NCBI GenBank assembly: GCA_009731375.1
Contig: BJOX01000366.1
Location: forward strand, 52,006-82,637
Direction: 5' to 3'
DNA from: Paulinella micropora
Taxonomy: Eukaryota; Cercozoa; Imbricatea; Euglyphida
DNA: 30,632 bases
In this document: positions 8,491-16,887 of the stretch, in pieces
Position numbering within the stretch: position 1 is the first letter of the stretch
Layout of the letters: every line of letters starts with the position of its first letter
Notes under the pieces: generated by a model
Databases searched by the model: none
What the model was told of the DNA's origin: nothing
The model's input: the letters and a program-made list of their open reading frames with translations, nothing else
Translations under genes and position numbers: made by a program

Positions 8491-11400
8491 ATGAGTCAAT
8501 ATAAATCACTCTTAGGCCTTAATGAGTTGGCCGTTGATAGTCTAAACATACTTAACTTAGACCTTACCAATACCAACATAGTAGGCTTAAACACAGACAG
8601 AGTGCCAGAAGACGCCGACCCAGTAAATCTTTATTACACTGACGGGCGGTTCGATACAAGATTATCTACCAAATCAACAACAGATGTCAAAGAAGGAAAA
8701 AATTTATACTACACAGAGCAACGAGTAAGGGACAACGACGAAGTTAAAGCCTCAACTCAACACCGCTCCAATACAAGTAATCCGCACCAAACCAGTTTAT
8801 ACAATCTGATAGATACAAACATATCCGCGCCAGTGGTCGGGCAATACTTAACATATAATGATGTAGATGGTAAATGGAGGAATACCGCCCTCGGTTCAAT
8901 TGATACACTTTCTGATGTTGTCATTACAGCACCAATCGCGATGAATAGTTATCTCACATATAACTCAATAAACTGGGTAAATAAAACATTTCCGATAAAT
9001 GTTGATGAATTCGGTAATATTAATATGGGCGGTAATTTGAACATAACAGGAGTAAATTTACTAAATACGATAGCAGTTTCTTCAATCATAACCACCGCGA
9101 CATTTAATGATACTTTTGATACACGGCTATCGGCTAAGACAACTACTAACTTAGCAGAAGGCACTAATCTATATTACACCACAGCCAGAGCAAATACAGA
9201 CTTTGACACACGGCTCGCAACCAAAAGCACCACAGATTTAAAAGAAGGAACTAATCTATATTACACCACCGCGAGAGCCAACACTGACTTTGACACACGT
9301 CTCGCTTTAAAATCAACAACTAACTTAGCAGAAGGCACTAATTTATATTATACTAATGCTAGGTTTGACACTCAATTGGCAACAAAGAGCACAACCAACT
9401 TAGCCGAAGGAACTAATTTATATTATACGACAGCAAGAGCAAATACGGACTTCGACACACGGCTGGGAACTAAATCAACCACTAATTTAGCGGAGGGAAC
9501 TAATCTGTATTACACCACCGCAAGAGCAAATACAGACTTTGATACAAGGCTAGGGACTAAATCAACAACTAACTTAGCAGAAGGAACTAATCTATATTAT
9601 ACTAATGCTAGGTTTGACACTCAATTGGCGACAAAATCAACCACCAACTTAGCAGAAGGAACTAACTTATATTACACCACCGCACGAGATAATTCAAATT
9701 TTGACACACGGCTAGCCACTAAATCAACGACAAACTTAGCCGAAGGGACAAACCTTTACTATACCACCGCGAGAGCCAATACGGACTTTGATACGAGACT
9801 GGCGACAAAGAGCACCACCAATTTAGCAGAAGGCACTAATTTATACTACACTACCGCAAGGGAGAATACGGACTTTGACACTCGGATAGCAACTAAATCA
9901 ATAGATGCTTTAAGTGATGTAATAATAACAACACCAGCAAACGGCCAATTACTAACATACAACGTCACAAACTGGGTAAATTCAACAGGGTCATTAGCCT
10001 TTCTTGCTTTGTCAGGTGGGACGATGACAGGAGATGTAAAATATGGCGCTTCTGCTTTTACTCTATACACAGCCCCGCAAACTATGACAACCAATTCAGC
10101 ACCTTCTCCATTTGTTGCTTCTGCTTCTAATGAATACTATCCAGCGTATTATGCTTTTAATGCCGACCAGAATGATTATTGGAGCACTGCTATATATATC
10201 AACGATACGACGGGAGTTTATACAAGAGTGCCAGCAACTACGAATACATGGGGAGGAACTCCATACACAGGCGAGTATATAAAAATTGATTTAGGGGCAA
10301 TATATAGAATAAAAACTTATTATGTGAGGTCGTCGTCTGCGAACTTTATTGAAACAACTCCGAGCATTTGGTATGTAGGAGTAAGCACTGACAATATTAC
10401 TTACACATTATGGGATTCACAGACAGGTCAGGCTTGGGCTTCACAATCAACTAAAACATATTCACCCGCTTCAAATGCTACTGCGAGATATATCATATTC
10501 GTCGTGAATAAGACAGGAAGTGGCGGAACTTCATTTAGAAGCCAACCCCGTATAGCCAGTTTGTATTTTGATTACGAGACTTTTAATTATGATTTAACAT
10601 TGATTAGAAATATGATGGGCTACACATTGACAACAAGCGGAACCATAACGGCCAGCGGATTAATTACAGCGAGTGCGGGATTAACAGGAACCACATTAAC
10701 AGCCAGCGGATTGATAACGGCAAATGCGGGAGTTGATATGAAAAGCCAAAAAATAACAAACTTATTAACACCAACGGCCACAACAGATGGAGCGAATAAA
10801 ACTTATGTAGATACCTTAGACGGACAGAATGTGAAATTAACAGGAGACCAAACAATAGCAGGGACAAAAGAATTTAGCGGAAAATTAGCAACTTCATTAG
10901 GTGTCCCGTGTATAATAGGTAGAAATACAAAAGGCACATCTGCGACAGGAGGATTAGAATTATATGGAACTAGTGCCAATCTAAACGGCCCGCACATACA
11001 AGCCTTTGTTCATAATTCAGTTTATCCTATATTTCAACAACTAAATTGGAGCTCGGACAATATAAACTTAGTTTTTGATGCTTATTTTGACGGCACGAAC
11101 TGGAAATCAAGCAACAGCGGCTCGAACTTTCTAATTCAAAAAGGTGGTAAACTCGCTTTTTATTATAATTCAGGAACAACGGTGGGAAACAATATATCTT
11201 GGACTGAGACGATGAGTATAAGCAATGCGGGGACTATAACGGCAAGCAAAGATATAATTATTTACAGAACAATCGGCACGAATGGGCAAGTAATTATTAG
11301 ACCAAGACCTTCTTATCCTGCCGAAACACAAATACTTATGAAAGGTGATGGAAGTTCAAATTATGGTCATATCGGTTATAGTGGCTCAAGTTTATATGCT

Positions 11401-11862
11401 TGGAGTTCTACAAATGCTAACGACCCTCATTCTGGATATGTTGCTGTATCTTTGGGTGGCAATACTTGGACGAGTTCATCAGACAGGAGATTGAAAGCAG
11501 ATATTAAGTCATTAGACTGCGGTGATTGTTGTGAGAAACTAATGAAAATAAACTGCTGTTCATATTACTGGAAATCAGACAAGAAGAAAGAAAAAAAGAA
11601 TTGTGGGTTTATAGCAGATGAAGTTAAAAAAATATTTCCGGAGTTTGTGGAAACAACAGATATGAAAATAGGTGATAACGAAAACATTGAAGGTATAACA
11701 TATACAAATTTTATCCCAATATTGGTCAGTGCTTTTCAACATTTAACGGAAAAGGTGATTAATTTAGAAAAAGAAAATAAAACTTTACTTAATATACTAC
11801 AAGACCAAGCGAACCAATTAGCAGAAATACGAGCAGTCGTTTTTGATAATGTCCAACAATAA
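8491..11862 (+). CDS. Phage-style fibre with Gal-binding-like domain and S74 self-cleaving chaperone
   Basis: An uninterrupted 1123-residue frame. Residues about 1-170 are an N-terminal region with NLYYTDGRFDTRL-type motifs. Residues about 209-470 are nine full tandem repeats of 25 or 29 residues (NLAEGTNLYYTTAR, FDTRLATKSTT) like those of tailed-phage fibres. About 530-695 resembles an F5/8 type C (discoidin) carbohydrate-binding fold (YYAFNADQNDYWST ... YIKIDLGAIYRIKTYYVR). About 700-990 is a further beta-rich stem with ITASGLITA repeats. About 996-1123 is a Peptidase S74 intramolecular chaperone (SSDRRLKADIKSL with the Ser/Lys pair, then GFIADEV and a C-terminal coiled coil). The chaperone trimerises the fibre and then cleaves itself off. 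The likely role is receptor binding at the capsid surface. Confidence 0.88.
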   Translation: MSQYKSLLGLNELAVDSLNILNLDLTNTNIVGLNTDRVPEDADPVNLYYTDGRFDTRLSTKSTTDVKEGKNLYYTEQRVRDNDEVKASTQHRSNTSNPHQTSLYNLIDTNISAPVVGQYLTYNDVDGKWRNTALGSIDTLSDVVITAPIAMNSYLTYNSINWVNKTFPINVDEFGNINMGGNLNITGVNLLNTIAVSSIITTATFNDTFDTRLSAKTTTNLAEGTNLYYTTARANTDFDTRLATKSTTDLKEGTNLYYTTARANTDFDTRLALKSTTNLAEGTNLYYTNARFDTQLATKSTTNLAEGTNLYYTTARANTDFDTRLGTKSTTNLAEGTNLYYTTARANTDFDTRLGTKSTTNLAEGTNLYYTNARFDTQLATKSTTNLAEGTNLYYTTARDNSNFDTRLATKSTTNLAEGTNLYYTTARANTDFDTRLATKSTTNLAEGTNLYYTTARENTDFDTRIATKSIDALSDVIITTPANGQLLTYNVTNWVNSTGSLAFLALSGGTMTGDVKYGASAFTLYTAPQTMTTNSAPSPFVASASNEYYPAYYAFNADQNDYWSTAIYINDTTGVYTRVPATTNTWGGTPYTGEYIKIDLGAIYRIKTYYVRSSSANFIETTPSIWYVGVSTDNITYTLWDSQTGQAWASQSTKTYSPASNATARYIIFVVNKTGSGGTSFRSQPRIASLYFDYETFNYDLTLIRNMMGYTLTTSGTITASGLITASAGLTGTTLTASGLITANAGVDMKSQKITNLLTPTATTDGANKTYVDTLDGQNVKLTGDQTIAGTKEFSGKLATSLGVPCIIGRNTKGTSATGGLELYGTSANLNGPHIQAFVHNSVYPIFQQLNWSSDNINLVFDAYFDGTNWKSSNSGSNFLIQKGGKLAFYYNSGTTVGNNISWTETMSISNAGTITASKDIIIYRTIGTNGQVIIRPRPSYPAETQILMKGDGSSNYGHIGYSGSSLYAWSSTNANDPHSGYVAVSLGGNTWTSSSDRRLKADIKSLDCGDCCEKLMKINCCSYYWKSDKKKEKKNCGFIADEVKKIFPEFVETTDMKIGDNENIEGITYTNFIPILVSAFQHLTEKVINLEKENKTLLNILQDQANQLAEIRAVVFDNVQQ
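9115..9900 (+). repeat. Tandem 75/87-bp coding repeats of the fibre
   Basis: Nine full repeats plus a partial tenth encode FDT(R/Q)LATKSTTNLAEGTNLYYT units. Most are 29 residues. Two short 25-residue forms end YYTNAR and are followed by FDTQ, and the pattern long-long-short is repeated. This suggests duplication of a multi-unit block. Synonymous sites differ between copies, so the repeats are not a recent collapse. Confidence 0.85.
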
Positions 11863-12205
11863 TACAACCAGACTTCACAGACCCCCACCTATTATGGATA
11901 TGGATGGCGAACTAACTCCAGAATTAAAGTCTAGTGTTCTTGAAGTAGAACTAAAGACTGAAGAAAAAAAGATAGAGCACGAATTGGAAGACAACTGGAA
12001 TTGTTGTTGTATAAAAAACAGACCGACAGACAGCAGAATGATTAAATACTTATTTCAAATGGGTATCATTATAGCAATAATTACAATATGCTTAATAAAA
12101 CTCGCTAAAAATAACTTACCTTGCGAGCAGGCTAATGTTTATGTAGGCTTGATTAGTTTATTAATCGGTATCGTTTTACCTTCTCCTTCCTCCTCCAAAA
12201 AGTAA
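11849..12205 (+). CDS. Small two-TM membrane protein
   Basis: The ATG at 11849 overlaps the end of the fibre gene by 14 bp, so the two are probably cotranscribed. The protein has 118 residues. A polar N-terminus with a Cys triplet (WNCCCIKNR) is followed by a first membrane segment (FQMGIIIAIITICLIKLA). A short Cys-containing loop and a second membrane segment (VYVGLISLLIGIVLP) end in a Pro-Ser-Lys tail. Small two-TM proteins are common in polinton-like viruses and virophages, but their role is unknown. Its position next to the fibre would suit a virion-membrane or lysis function. No family name is claimed. Confidence 0.75.
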   Translation: MSNNNTTRLHRPPPIMDMDGELTPELKSSVLEVELKTEEKKIEHELEDNWNCCCIKNRPTDSRMIKYLFQMGIIIAIITICLIKLAKNNLPCEQANVYVGLISLLIGIVLPSPSSSKK

Positions 12206-12206
12206 A

Positions 12207-12746
12207 TTAAAGACCAAACACTGATAAACCAAGCATATTGTTTTTTTGTCTGTATTTTTTCTGTAATTGTGATAATTTTTCTTTATTTTCTTCTCTATAT
12301 TTTTTCTTTTTTTGTAATATTTGTTTTTGGTTTTCTACATAGTATTCTCTCTTTTTTTGTGTTATTCGCTCCTTATTTTTTTCATACCAATCCTTCTTTT
12401 TTTGTGATAATTGTTCTTTATTTAGTTCCCGCCATTCTTTATGAGGTCTACATTCTATTTTTTTATTAACGCAATTTTCTGTTTGCCTAATCAATTCTCC
12501 TTCTCGCTTTCTTAGTTGATATACATTTTCACATGGGTAATCTTCAATTAGTTCAATATAAGTATCCACGTGTTGTATTATTTCAAAACTAGTAGTATAG
12601 TAATGTTTTCCATTTATATATCGTTTGTAAGTTGATTTATGATCTACAAGTCTTTGCGATAATGTCTGAGTTGTTGAACCAATGTATATCAGATTAGTCT
12701 GATGTGATCTAATAGCATAAATTTTTCCTTGTTTGTAGTCAGGCAT
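12207..12746 (-). CDS. GIY-YIG endonuclease with basic C-terminal repeats
   Basis: The start is taken at the ATG at 12746, because the GIY-YIG fold begins right after it (GKIYAIRS ... LIYIGSTTQTLSQRLVDHK). A longer upstream frame exists but adds unrelated sequence. The conserved Arg lies in LSQRL and the metal-binding Glu in KREGELIRQ. After about residue 95 comes a basic repeat module (WYEKNKERITQKKREYY and related copies), as often seen in algal-virus GIY-YIG proteins. It is 179 residues long and convergent with the TM gene, whose stop is 2 bp away. This looks like a homing or selfish endonuclease inserted between structural genes. It shares its KNKE-type repeat with the gene at 25727. Confidence 0.85.
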   Translation of the reverse strand: MPDYKQGKIYAIRSHQTNLIYIGSTTQTLSQRLVDHKSTYKRYINGKHYYTTSFEIIQHVDTYIELIEDYPCENVYQLRKREGELIRQTENCVNKKIECRPHKEWRELNKEQLSQKKKDWYEKNKERITQKKREYYVENQKQILQKKKKYREENKEKLSQLQKKYRQKNNMLGLSVFGL

Positions 12747-13066
12747 TATGGTTTTATATGGTTTATTATGGTTATGTTTAAATAGAATAACATTCGTATA
12801 TATGAGACCTATACCACATACTATCACCAGCGCATAATATTATTAAAGGAACCGCGTCACTAAACGACCGACAATCGTTTAACCCATTGTTAATATAAAT
12901 ACAAGTAAAATTATTATTTAGACCTTATTGAATACAATGAATACAATTCGCCTTTTTTTGACCAAAGTCTCTATTTAAAATGAAAAAATCACACATAGTC
13001 CGAGCAATAGTTGAGCACACAAATAATAATATTAATAACATTTTTATATATTATATTATATAATTT
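12747..13066. other. AT-rich intergenic region with a small hairpin
   Basis: No gene is supported. A 7-bp dyad (TAAACGA, 7-nt loop, TCGTTTA) lies at 12861-12881. The last 60 bases before 13067 are an AT-only stretch that presumably contains the promoter of the next gene. Confidence 0.5.
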
Positions 13067-13432
13067 ATGAGTGAGTTCAAATACCAAAAGATTATTTTTC
13101 TGAGCAATGATTTTGCTGGAGGAAGCAAAACATTTAATAAAAATATTCAAATGTCATTCACACCCACCAAAGTGAACGTTAAGTTTATCCACTATAATAT
13201 GAACGACCAGACAGAGACAAAAACCAGAATTCTTTACATGGACAGAATTGGATATATCGGAACATTTGCGGATAGTAATATAGCAAACATTTCAAACCTC
13301 AGTTATAATTTGGGTGTAGTGGGTTGGACGGACGGACAATATACATTTAAAGTCCTTGAAACTGACAGCGGAAATATTGACACAGGAAATTTAGCGGGAA
13401 GAATTGTTGTGTGTTTAGAATTCGTAGGATAG
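13067..13432 (+). CDS. Small beta-rich protein, candidate virion component
   Basis: A clean 121-residue frame (MSEFKYQKIIFLSNDF start). The predicted strands (VNVKFIHYNM, TRILYMDRIGYIGTF, YTFKVLE, GRIVVCLEFVG) alternate with Gly/Asn/Asp turns and suggest a small jelly-roll or beta-sandwich. There is no signal peptide, TM segment or catalytic motif. It opens the + strand morphogenesis series just before the ATPase. Its TAG stop overlaps the first base of a hairpin array. A minor capsid or cement role would fit, but this is inferred only from position and composition. Confidence 0.65.
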   Translation: MSEFKYQKIIFLSNDFAGGSKTFNKNIQMSFTPTKVNVKFIHYNMNDQTETKTRILYMDRIGYIGTFADSNIANISNLSYNLGVVGWTDGQYTFKVLETDSGNIDTGNLAGRIVVCLEFVG

Positions 13433-13564
13433 TTATCAACTACACTCTCATTCGTTTCACTCATTCTCGTTTGTTGATAACCATCGAACACCGATTTATT
13501 TTAAACAATAAAGAAAAAACGATGTTTTAGAATAAGTGCGACAGCACGAAGCGCAATTCTAAAA
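13432..13564. terminator. Three-hairpin array A (after the 13067 gene, before the ATPase)
   Basis: SL1: GTTATCAAC (13432-13440) pairs with GTTGATAAC (13473-13481). SL2: CATCG (13482-13486) pairs with CGATG (13520-13524). SL3: TTTTAGAAT (13525-13533) pairs with ATTCTAAAA (13556-13564) and encloses a GC-rich inner stem (TGCG...CGCA). It is followed by TATCAATG, which contains the ATPase start. A homologous array lies at 17706-17830. A termination or polyadenylation role is inferred from position after the stop codon. Confidence 0.6.
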
Positions 13565-13569
13565 TATCA

Positions 13570-14388
13570 ATGGAGAAAATAAACAACGTCAAAGTTAAAC
13601 CAGTTAAGCAGGATGGAAACGGAGATAAAAAAGCAAAAGGTTATAAATTATTCAATGAGCCGTATGCTAACATATTTTTGCTTGCCCGTAAGAAGAGCGG
13701 TAAGACGACAGCACTCTTTGAAATACTGAAACGGACGACGGACAGAAAAACCCGCATTGTCATTATTGCTTCAACGATACACAAGGACTACATTTATAAA
13801 GCAATGGTAAAACACTTTAAGAACAGAGGCAACCCGATGGCAATATATACCTTTCTCAAATCGGATGGTGTAAATGTTATAGACTATGAACTTGACAAAC
13901 TGAACAAACCAGACGAAGAACAAGAAGGAGAAGTAAAACAGGACAAAGAAGAAATAGAGAAACCACAATTTCTTTATTTTGGAAAAGAAAAGAAACAGAG
14001 TGCCGCAGAGGCACCAAAAGAACGACCCAGCAAGTATATTTCTCCAGAGGTTGTTTTTGTTTTGGATGATTTAGGGAGCGGTTTAAGAGATAAGTCCGTA
14101 AGCGATTTGTTAAAAAAGAACAGACACTATAAATCAAAGGTGATTATGTCTAGTCAGTATCTGAACGACCTACGACCAGAAGCAATTAAGCAGTTAGATT
14201 ATTTATTAATCTTTCCAAGCCAGTCTCAGGATAAAATGGAACTCGTGTATAAACACTTAGACTTATCTTTTGATTTTGATTACTTTCTTCAAAAGTATCA
14301 CGAAGCAACAAAGGAGAGATTTAATTTTCTTTATGTTTCAAGTGTTGATGATGAATTAAGAAAAAACTTTGCTTATCGGTTGAAGTAA
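13570..14388 (+). CDS. FtsK/HerA-type (A32-like) genome-packaging ATPase
   Basis: An intact 272-residue frame starts six bases after the hairpin array. Walker A is FLLARKKSGKTTALF (residues about 36-50). Walker B is VVFVLDDLGSG (about 161-171), followed by a sensor-type motif VIMSSQYLNDL. An acidic low-complexity insertion (DEEQEGEVKQDKEEIEK) separates the two motifs. The family pumps viral DNA into preformed capsids in Polintons, virophages and NCLDV relatives. It is the first recognised gene of the ATPase-protease-penton-MCP block. No frame break is seen. The short N-terminal extension is basic. Confidence 0.9.
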   Translation: MEKINNVKVKPVKQDGNGDKKAKGYKLFNEPYANIFLLARKKSGKTTALFEILKRTTDRKTRIVIIASTIHKDYIYKAMVKHFKNRGNPMAIYTFLKSDGVNVIDYELDKLNKPDEEQEGEVKQDKEEIEKPQFLYFGKEKKQSAAEAPKERPSKYISPEVVFVLDDLGSGLRDKSVSDLLKKNRHYKSKVIMSSQYLNDLRPEAIKQLDYLLIFPSQSQDKMELVYKHLDLSFDFDYFLQKYHEATKERFNFLYVSSVDDELRKNFAYRLK

Positions 14389-14423
14389 AAAAAATTTAGA
14401 ATTAATTATTTTTTATATAGTAT

Positions 14424-14735
14424 ATGGTAGTAAAAACATCTCGTGTTGAAGTCATTCCAACAATCGGCAAACGAACAATTAACTCAAGCACAATGGCTGG
14501 AGGTAAAAAAGTATCTCGTAAGAAGGGTAAGGGGCAGGCTGGCGGTAATATTAACTGGCGAAAAGTGGGGAAAACGGCAATGGCGGTGAATAAATTTCTT
14601 CGTGATAACAAGATTATTTCAAAGACCGCGAATGCGCTTGGTAATGCCGGGGTTCCATATGCGTCTCGTATAGGCTCTACCGCCGCGAAACTTGGATATG
14701 GTAGGCAGAGCGGACGTGGCGCCTTGAAATTCTAA
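14424..14735 (+). CDS. Small basic virion or core-like protein
   Basis: A 103-residue frame with an ATG directly at the end of TAGTATA. It is strongly basic near the N-terminus (GGKKVSRKKGKGQ), then has a helical region (NINWRKVGKTAMAVNKFL) and a Gly-rich C-terminus (LGYGRQSGRGALKF). Composition and position between the ATPase and capsid genes resemble small basic core or minor capsid proteins of adenoviruses and polinton-like viruses. The tetrapeptide MAGG before Lys matches the adenovirus protease consensus (M/I/L)xGG-x, and an adenain-like protease is encoded downstream. Processing is only inferred. An internal Met at this site is an alternative start. Confidence 0.65.
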   Translation: MVVKTSRVEVIPTIGKRTINSSTMAGGKKVSRKKGKGQAGGNINWRKVGKTAMAVNKFLRDNKIISKTANALGNAGVPYASRIGSTAAKLGYGRQSGRGALKF

Positions 14736-14783
14736 AAGATATTTGTTTGAAATTATGTATAAATATTTTTTGTTAAAATATAC

Positions 14784-16118
14784 ATGGTTTCTAAAACCAA
14801 GAAAGTGAAGAAACAGAAATTAAGACCCCCGCGGGTTTATAGAAATAAAAGCGGGAAGCCGTATATTATCCAGAAGGGTAAAAAATATTATCTTAATTTT
14901 GGTAAGAAAACAAATGATATGAGCACACTTCAAATTGTTAAACTTTTTATGAAATACTTAAGCAGACCAAAAGCAAAGCGGGCAAGAACAAAGAAAGAAG
15001 ACTTACGAAAAGTCCAGAGTCTGTCTGAGATTGAGCAGAATACGAGAACTGCCATTAATGACCACTTAGACAAACTCAGAAAAGAGAAATACGAAAAGAT
15101 TGATGAGATAGACCAAAAAGAGAAAAAGGCAAGGGATGATTTAGAAGAGGAGAAAAAGAGGCAGGAGCGTCGCGGAGACGCAGATGCGAAGGAAAGACAA
15201 GAGATGATGGATAGGGAACATAAAAGAGAACTGGCGGAGATTAATGAAAGAAAGGAAGAAATTAATAGGACATTAAGAAGGGAGCAAAAACTCATAGAGG
15301 ATGTAAAATATGAAGAAGACAGAAAAAATAGAATACAAGCATTACCACCGCCACCGCAATATCAATATATTATGCCACCGCAATATGGACAGCCACAAGC
15401 ACCACAATTTGGAGCACCGCCCCAAGCACCGCCACAAGCACCACAATTTGGAGCGCCGCCACAAGCACCGCCATTAAATAATTTAGAAAATGAAGCACCA
15501 TTGAAAACAAAAGAACAATATGAGGAAGAAAAAAAGCAAAAGCAGAAAGATATTGAAACACTTAAATTAGCAGGATATACAAATAATTTCATAAAAAAGA
15601 TGAGTCGTAAAGACTTACAAAAAGCCAGTCAAGATATTCAGACGGCTATAGCCACAGCGACGTCTTTAGAGGAACAGAAAAAGTTAGCAGAAGAATATAA
15701 AGAAAAACTTGAAAAAGAAGAAAAGAAAGCAGAAGAAAAGGGTAAGCATTTTGACCATTTAATATTTAACCATTTTTTAATCTCAGGATTTTCAAAAACT
15801 TATCACCCAAACATTACTATGAAAGAGTTAGCACAGGCTTTAAAAAAGAGACTAGATAGTGAAGGTCATAAAAAATTAAACTACAAAGACACTTCAAAGT
15901 GGATTATTGACATGATTAAAAGGTTTAATATTGATGTTGGAAATGAAGAACAAAATGTGAAAAGAAGAATAGCGGATTATGCTAGATATGAAGAGTTTAT
16001 GGGTATTACTGAACAAAAAGGTAGTGGAGCGAAGACATTAGAAGAATTAATGGATAAGGTATTTTCAATAAAAACAATAAAAAATATCTATCCCGCAAAG
16101 ATTGGAAACACACAATGA
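14784..16118 (+). CDS. Coiled-coil and Pro/Gln-rich structural-type protein
   Basis: A 444-residue intact frame. Order of regions: a basic N-terminus with a short conserved-looking segment (RVYRNKSGKPYIIQKGKKYY), a long charged coiled coil (about 75-185), a Pro/Gln/Ala repeat (QAPQFGAPPQAPP twice, about 200-230), a second charged helix, and a folded C-terminal domain (from HFDHLIFNHFLISGFSKTYH). Its TGA stop overlaps the protease ATG (ATGA), so the two are translationally adjacent. It contains one of two copies of a 17-nt palindrome (15165-15181). A scaffold or internal virion protein would fit its place in the capsid block; no family is recognised. Confidence 0.7.
   Translation: MVSKTKKVKKQKLRPPRVYRNKSGKPYIIQKGKKYYLNFGKKTNDMSTLQIVKLFMKYLSRPKAKRARTKKEDLRKVQSLSEIEQNTRTAINDHLDKLRKEKYEKIDEIDQKEKKARDDLEEEKKRQERRGDADAKERQEMMDREHKRELAEINERKEEINRTLRREQKLIEDVKYEEDRKNRIQALPPPPQYQYIMPPQYGQPQAPQFGAPPQAPPQAPQFGAPPQAPPLNNLENEAPLKTKEQYEEEKKQKQKDIETLKLAGYTNNFIKKMSRKDLQKASQDIQTAIATATSLEEQKKLAEEYKEKLEKEEKKAEEKGKHFDHLIFNHFLISGFSKTYHPNITMKELAQALKKRLDSEGHKKLNYKDTSKWIIDMIKRFNIDVGNEEQNVKRRIADYARYEEFMGITEQKGSGAKTLEELMDKVFSIKTIKNIYPAKIGNTQ
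15165..15181. repeat. 17-nt GC-rich palindrome, copy 1
   Basis: GAGCGTCGCGGAGACGC: stem GCGTC/GACGC with loop GCGGA. It is identical to 16282-16298 but read in a different codon frame (E-R-R-G-D-A here). Confidence 0.8.
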
Positions 16119-16887
16119 ACAAAAAGGACTTTGTAAATACTCTAACTAGCAAAATGACAATAGACCCTAATGTGGATAAACAAGTTTCAGCGGATTTAAA
16201 TGTTGATGAAGGGATGCCCCAACCTATCATTTTGTTAGAGCCACAGCAAGAGGAGGGGATTTCACCCCCTACCATACCCCCGAGCGTCGCGGAGACGCCA
16301 CAGCAAGAGCCACAGCAAGAGCCACACCAACCAGAACCACCACAGCAAGAGGAGGAACAGCGGGGAGAAGGTCGCGGTTTAATGACTAATGAAATAGACG
16401 ACATAATGAAAAAATATGGATGGTATCTCGGCGCGATAGCCAGTGATGAAATTTATAAGTTGAAGCCCGCAAGCAGAAAGCGATACGGATTTATTATGAA
16501 TTTGGATAATCACAAACAAGTGGGGTCTCATTGGATTGCTATATGGGTAAGTCTGGATAAAGACAGGTCAGTGGAAGTGTATGACCCATTAACGCTTACC
16601 AACCAACGGAAGACTTTCAACAACAAATGAAACAACTAATTGATAAAAGCCACCCCGATAGTTATTTATTAATGAAGGTTAATCAAGTAAAAGAGCAGAG
16701 CGATACCAGTGATACCTGCGGATGGTTTGCTATGAGGTTTCTAATGGAAAGAGCGAAAGGTATTAAATTCAAATTTGCCAGCGGTTATACAGACTTAAAA
16801 GAATACGAAGCAGAAAAGTTAAAATCACAGAATGGTTATGGTTTTGATACAATGTTATATCTAAAATATTATTTGTATAATATATCA
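16115..16887 (+). CDS. Adenain-like (Ulp1-fold) cysteine protease, one frame break
   Basis: It starts in the ATGA overlap with the previous gene. The N-terminal about 85 residues are a Gln/Pro/Glu-rich linker (QQEPQQEPHQPEPPQQEEEQ). The protease core begins near LMTNEIDDIMKKYGWYLGAI. The catalytic His is in GSHWIAIWV, the Asp or equivalent in VEVYDPL, and the nucleophile Cys in SDTCGWFAMRFL, with the expected spacing. The frame breaks at about 16595-16620: the first frame ends NNK-stop, while the second enters through FQQQMKQLID. A single-base indel joins them. These proteases mature capsid and core precursors. After the core the frame runs without a stop into the penton gene. Confidence 0.82.
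16282..16298. repeat. 17-nt GC-rich palindrome, copy 2
   Basis: It is identical to 15165-15181, here coding S-V-A-E-T within the protease linker. It is one of the few GC-rich words in an AT-rich element. Confidence 0.8.

Noticed and set aside
9115-9900. CRISPR-like array
   Set aside because: The repeats are in-frame coding repeats of the fibre without unique spacers.
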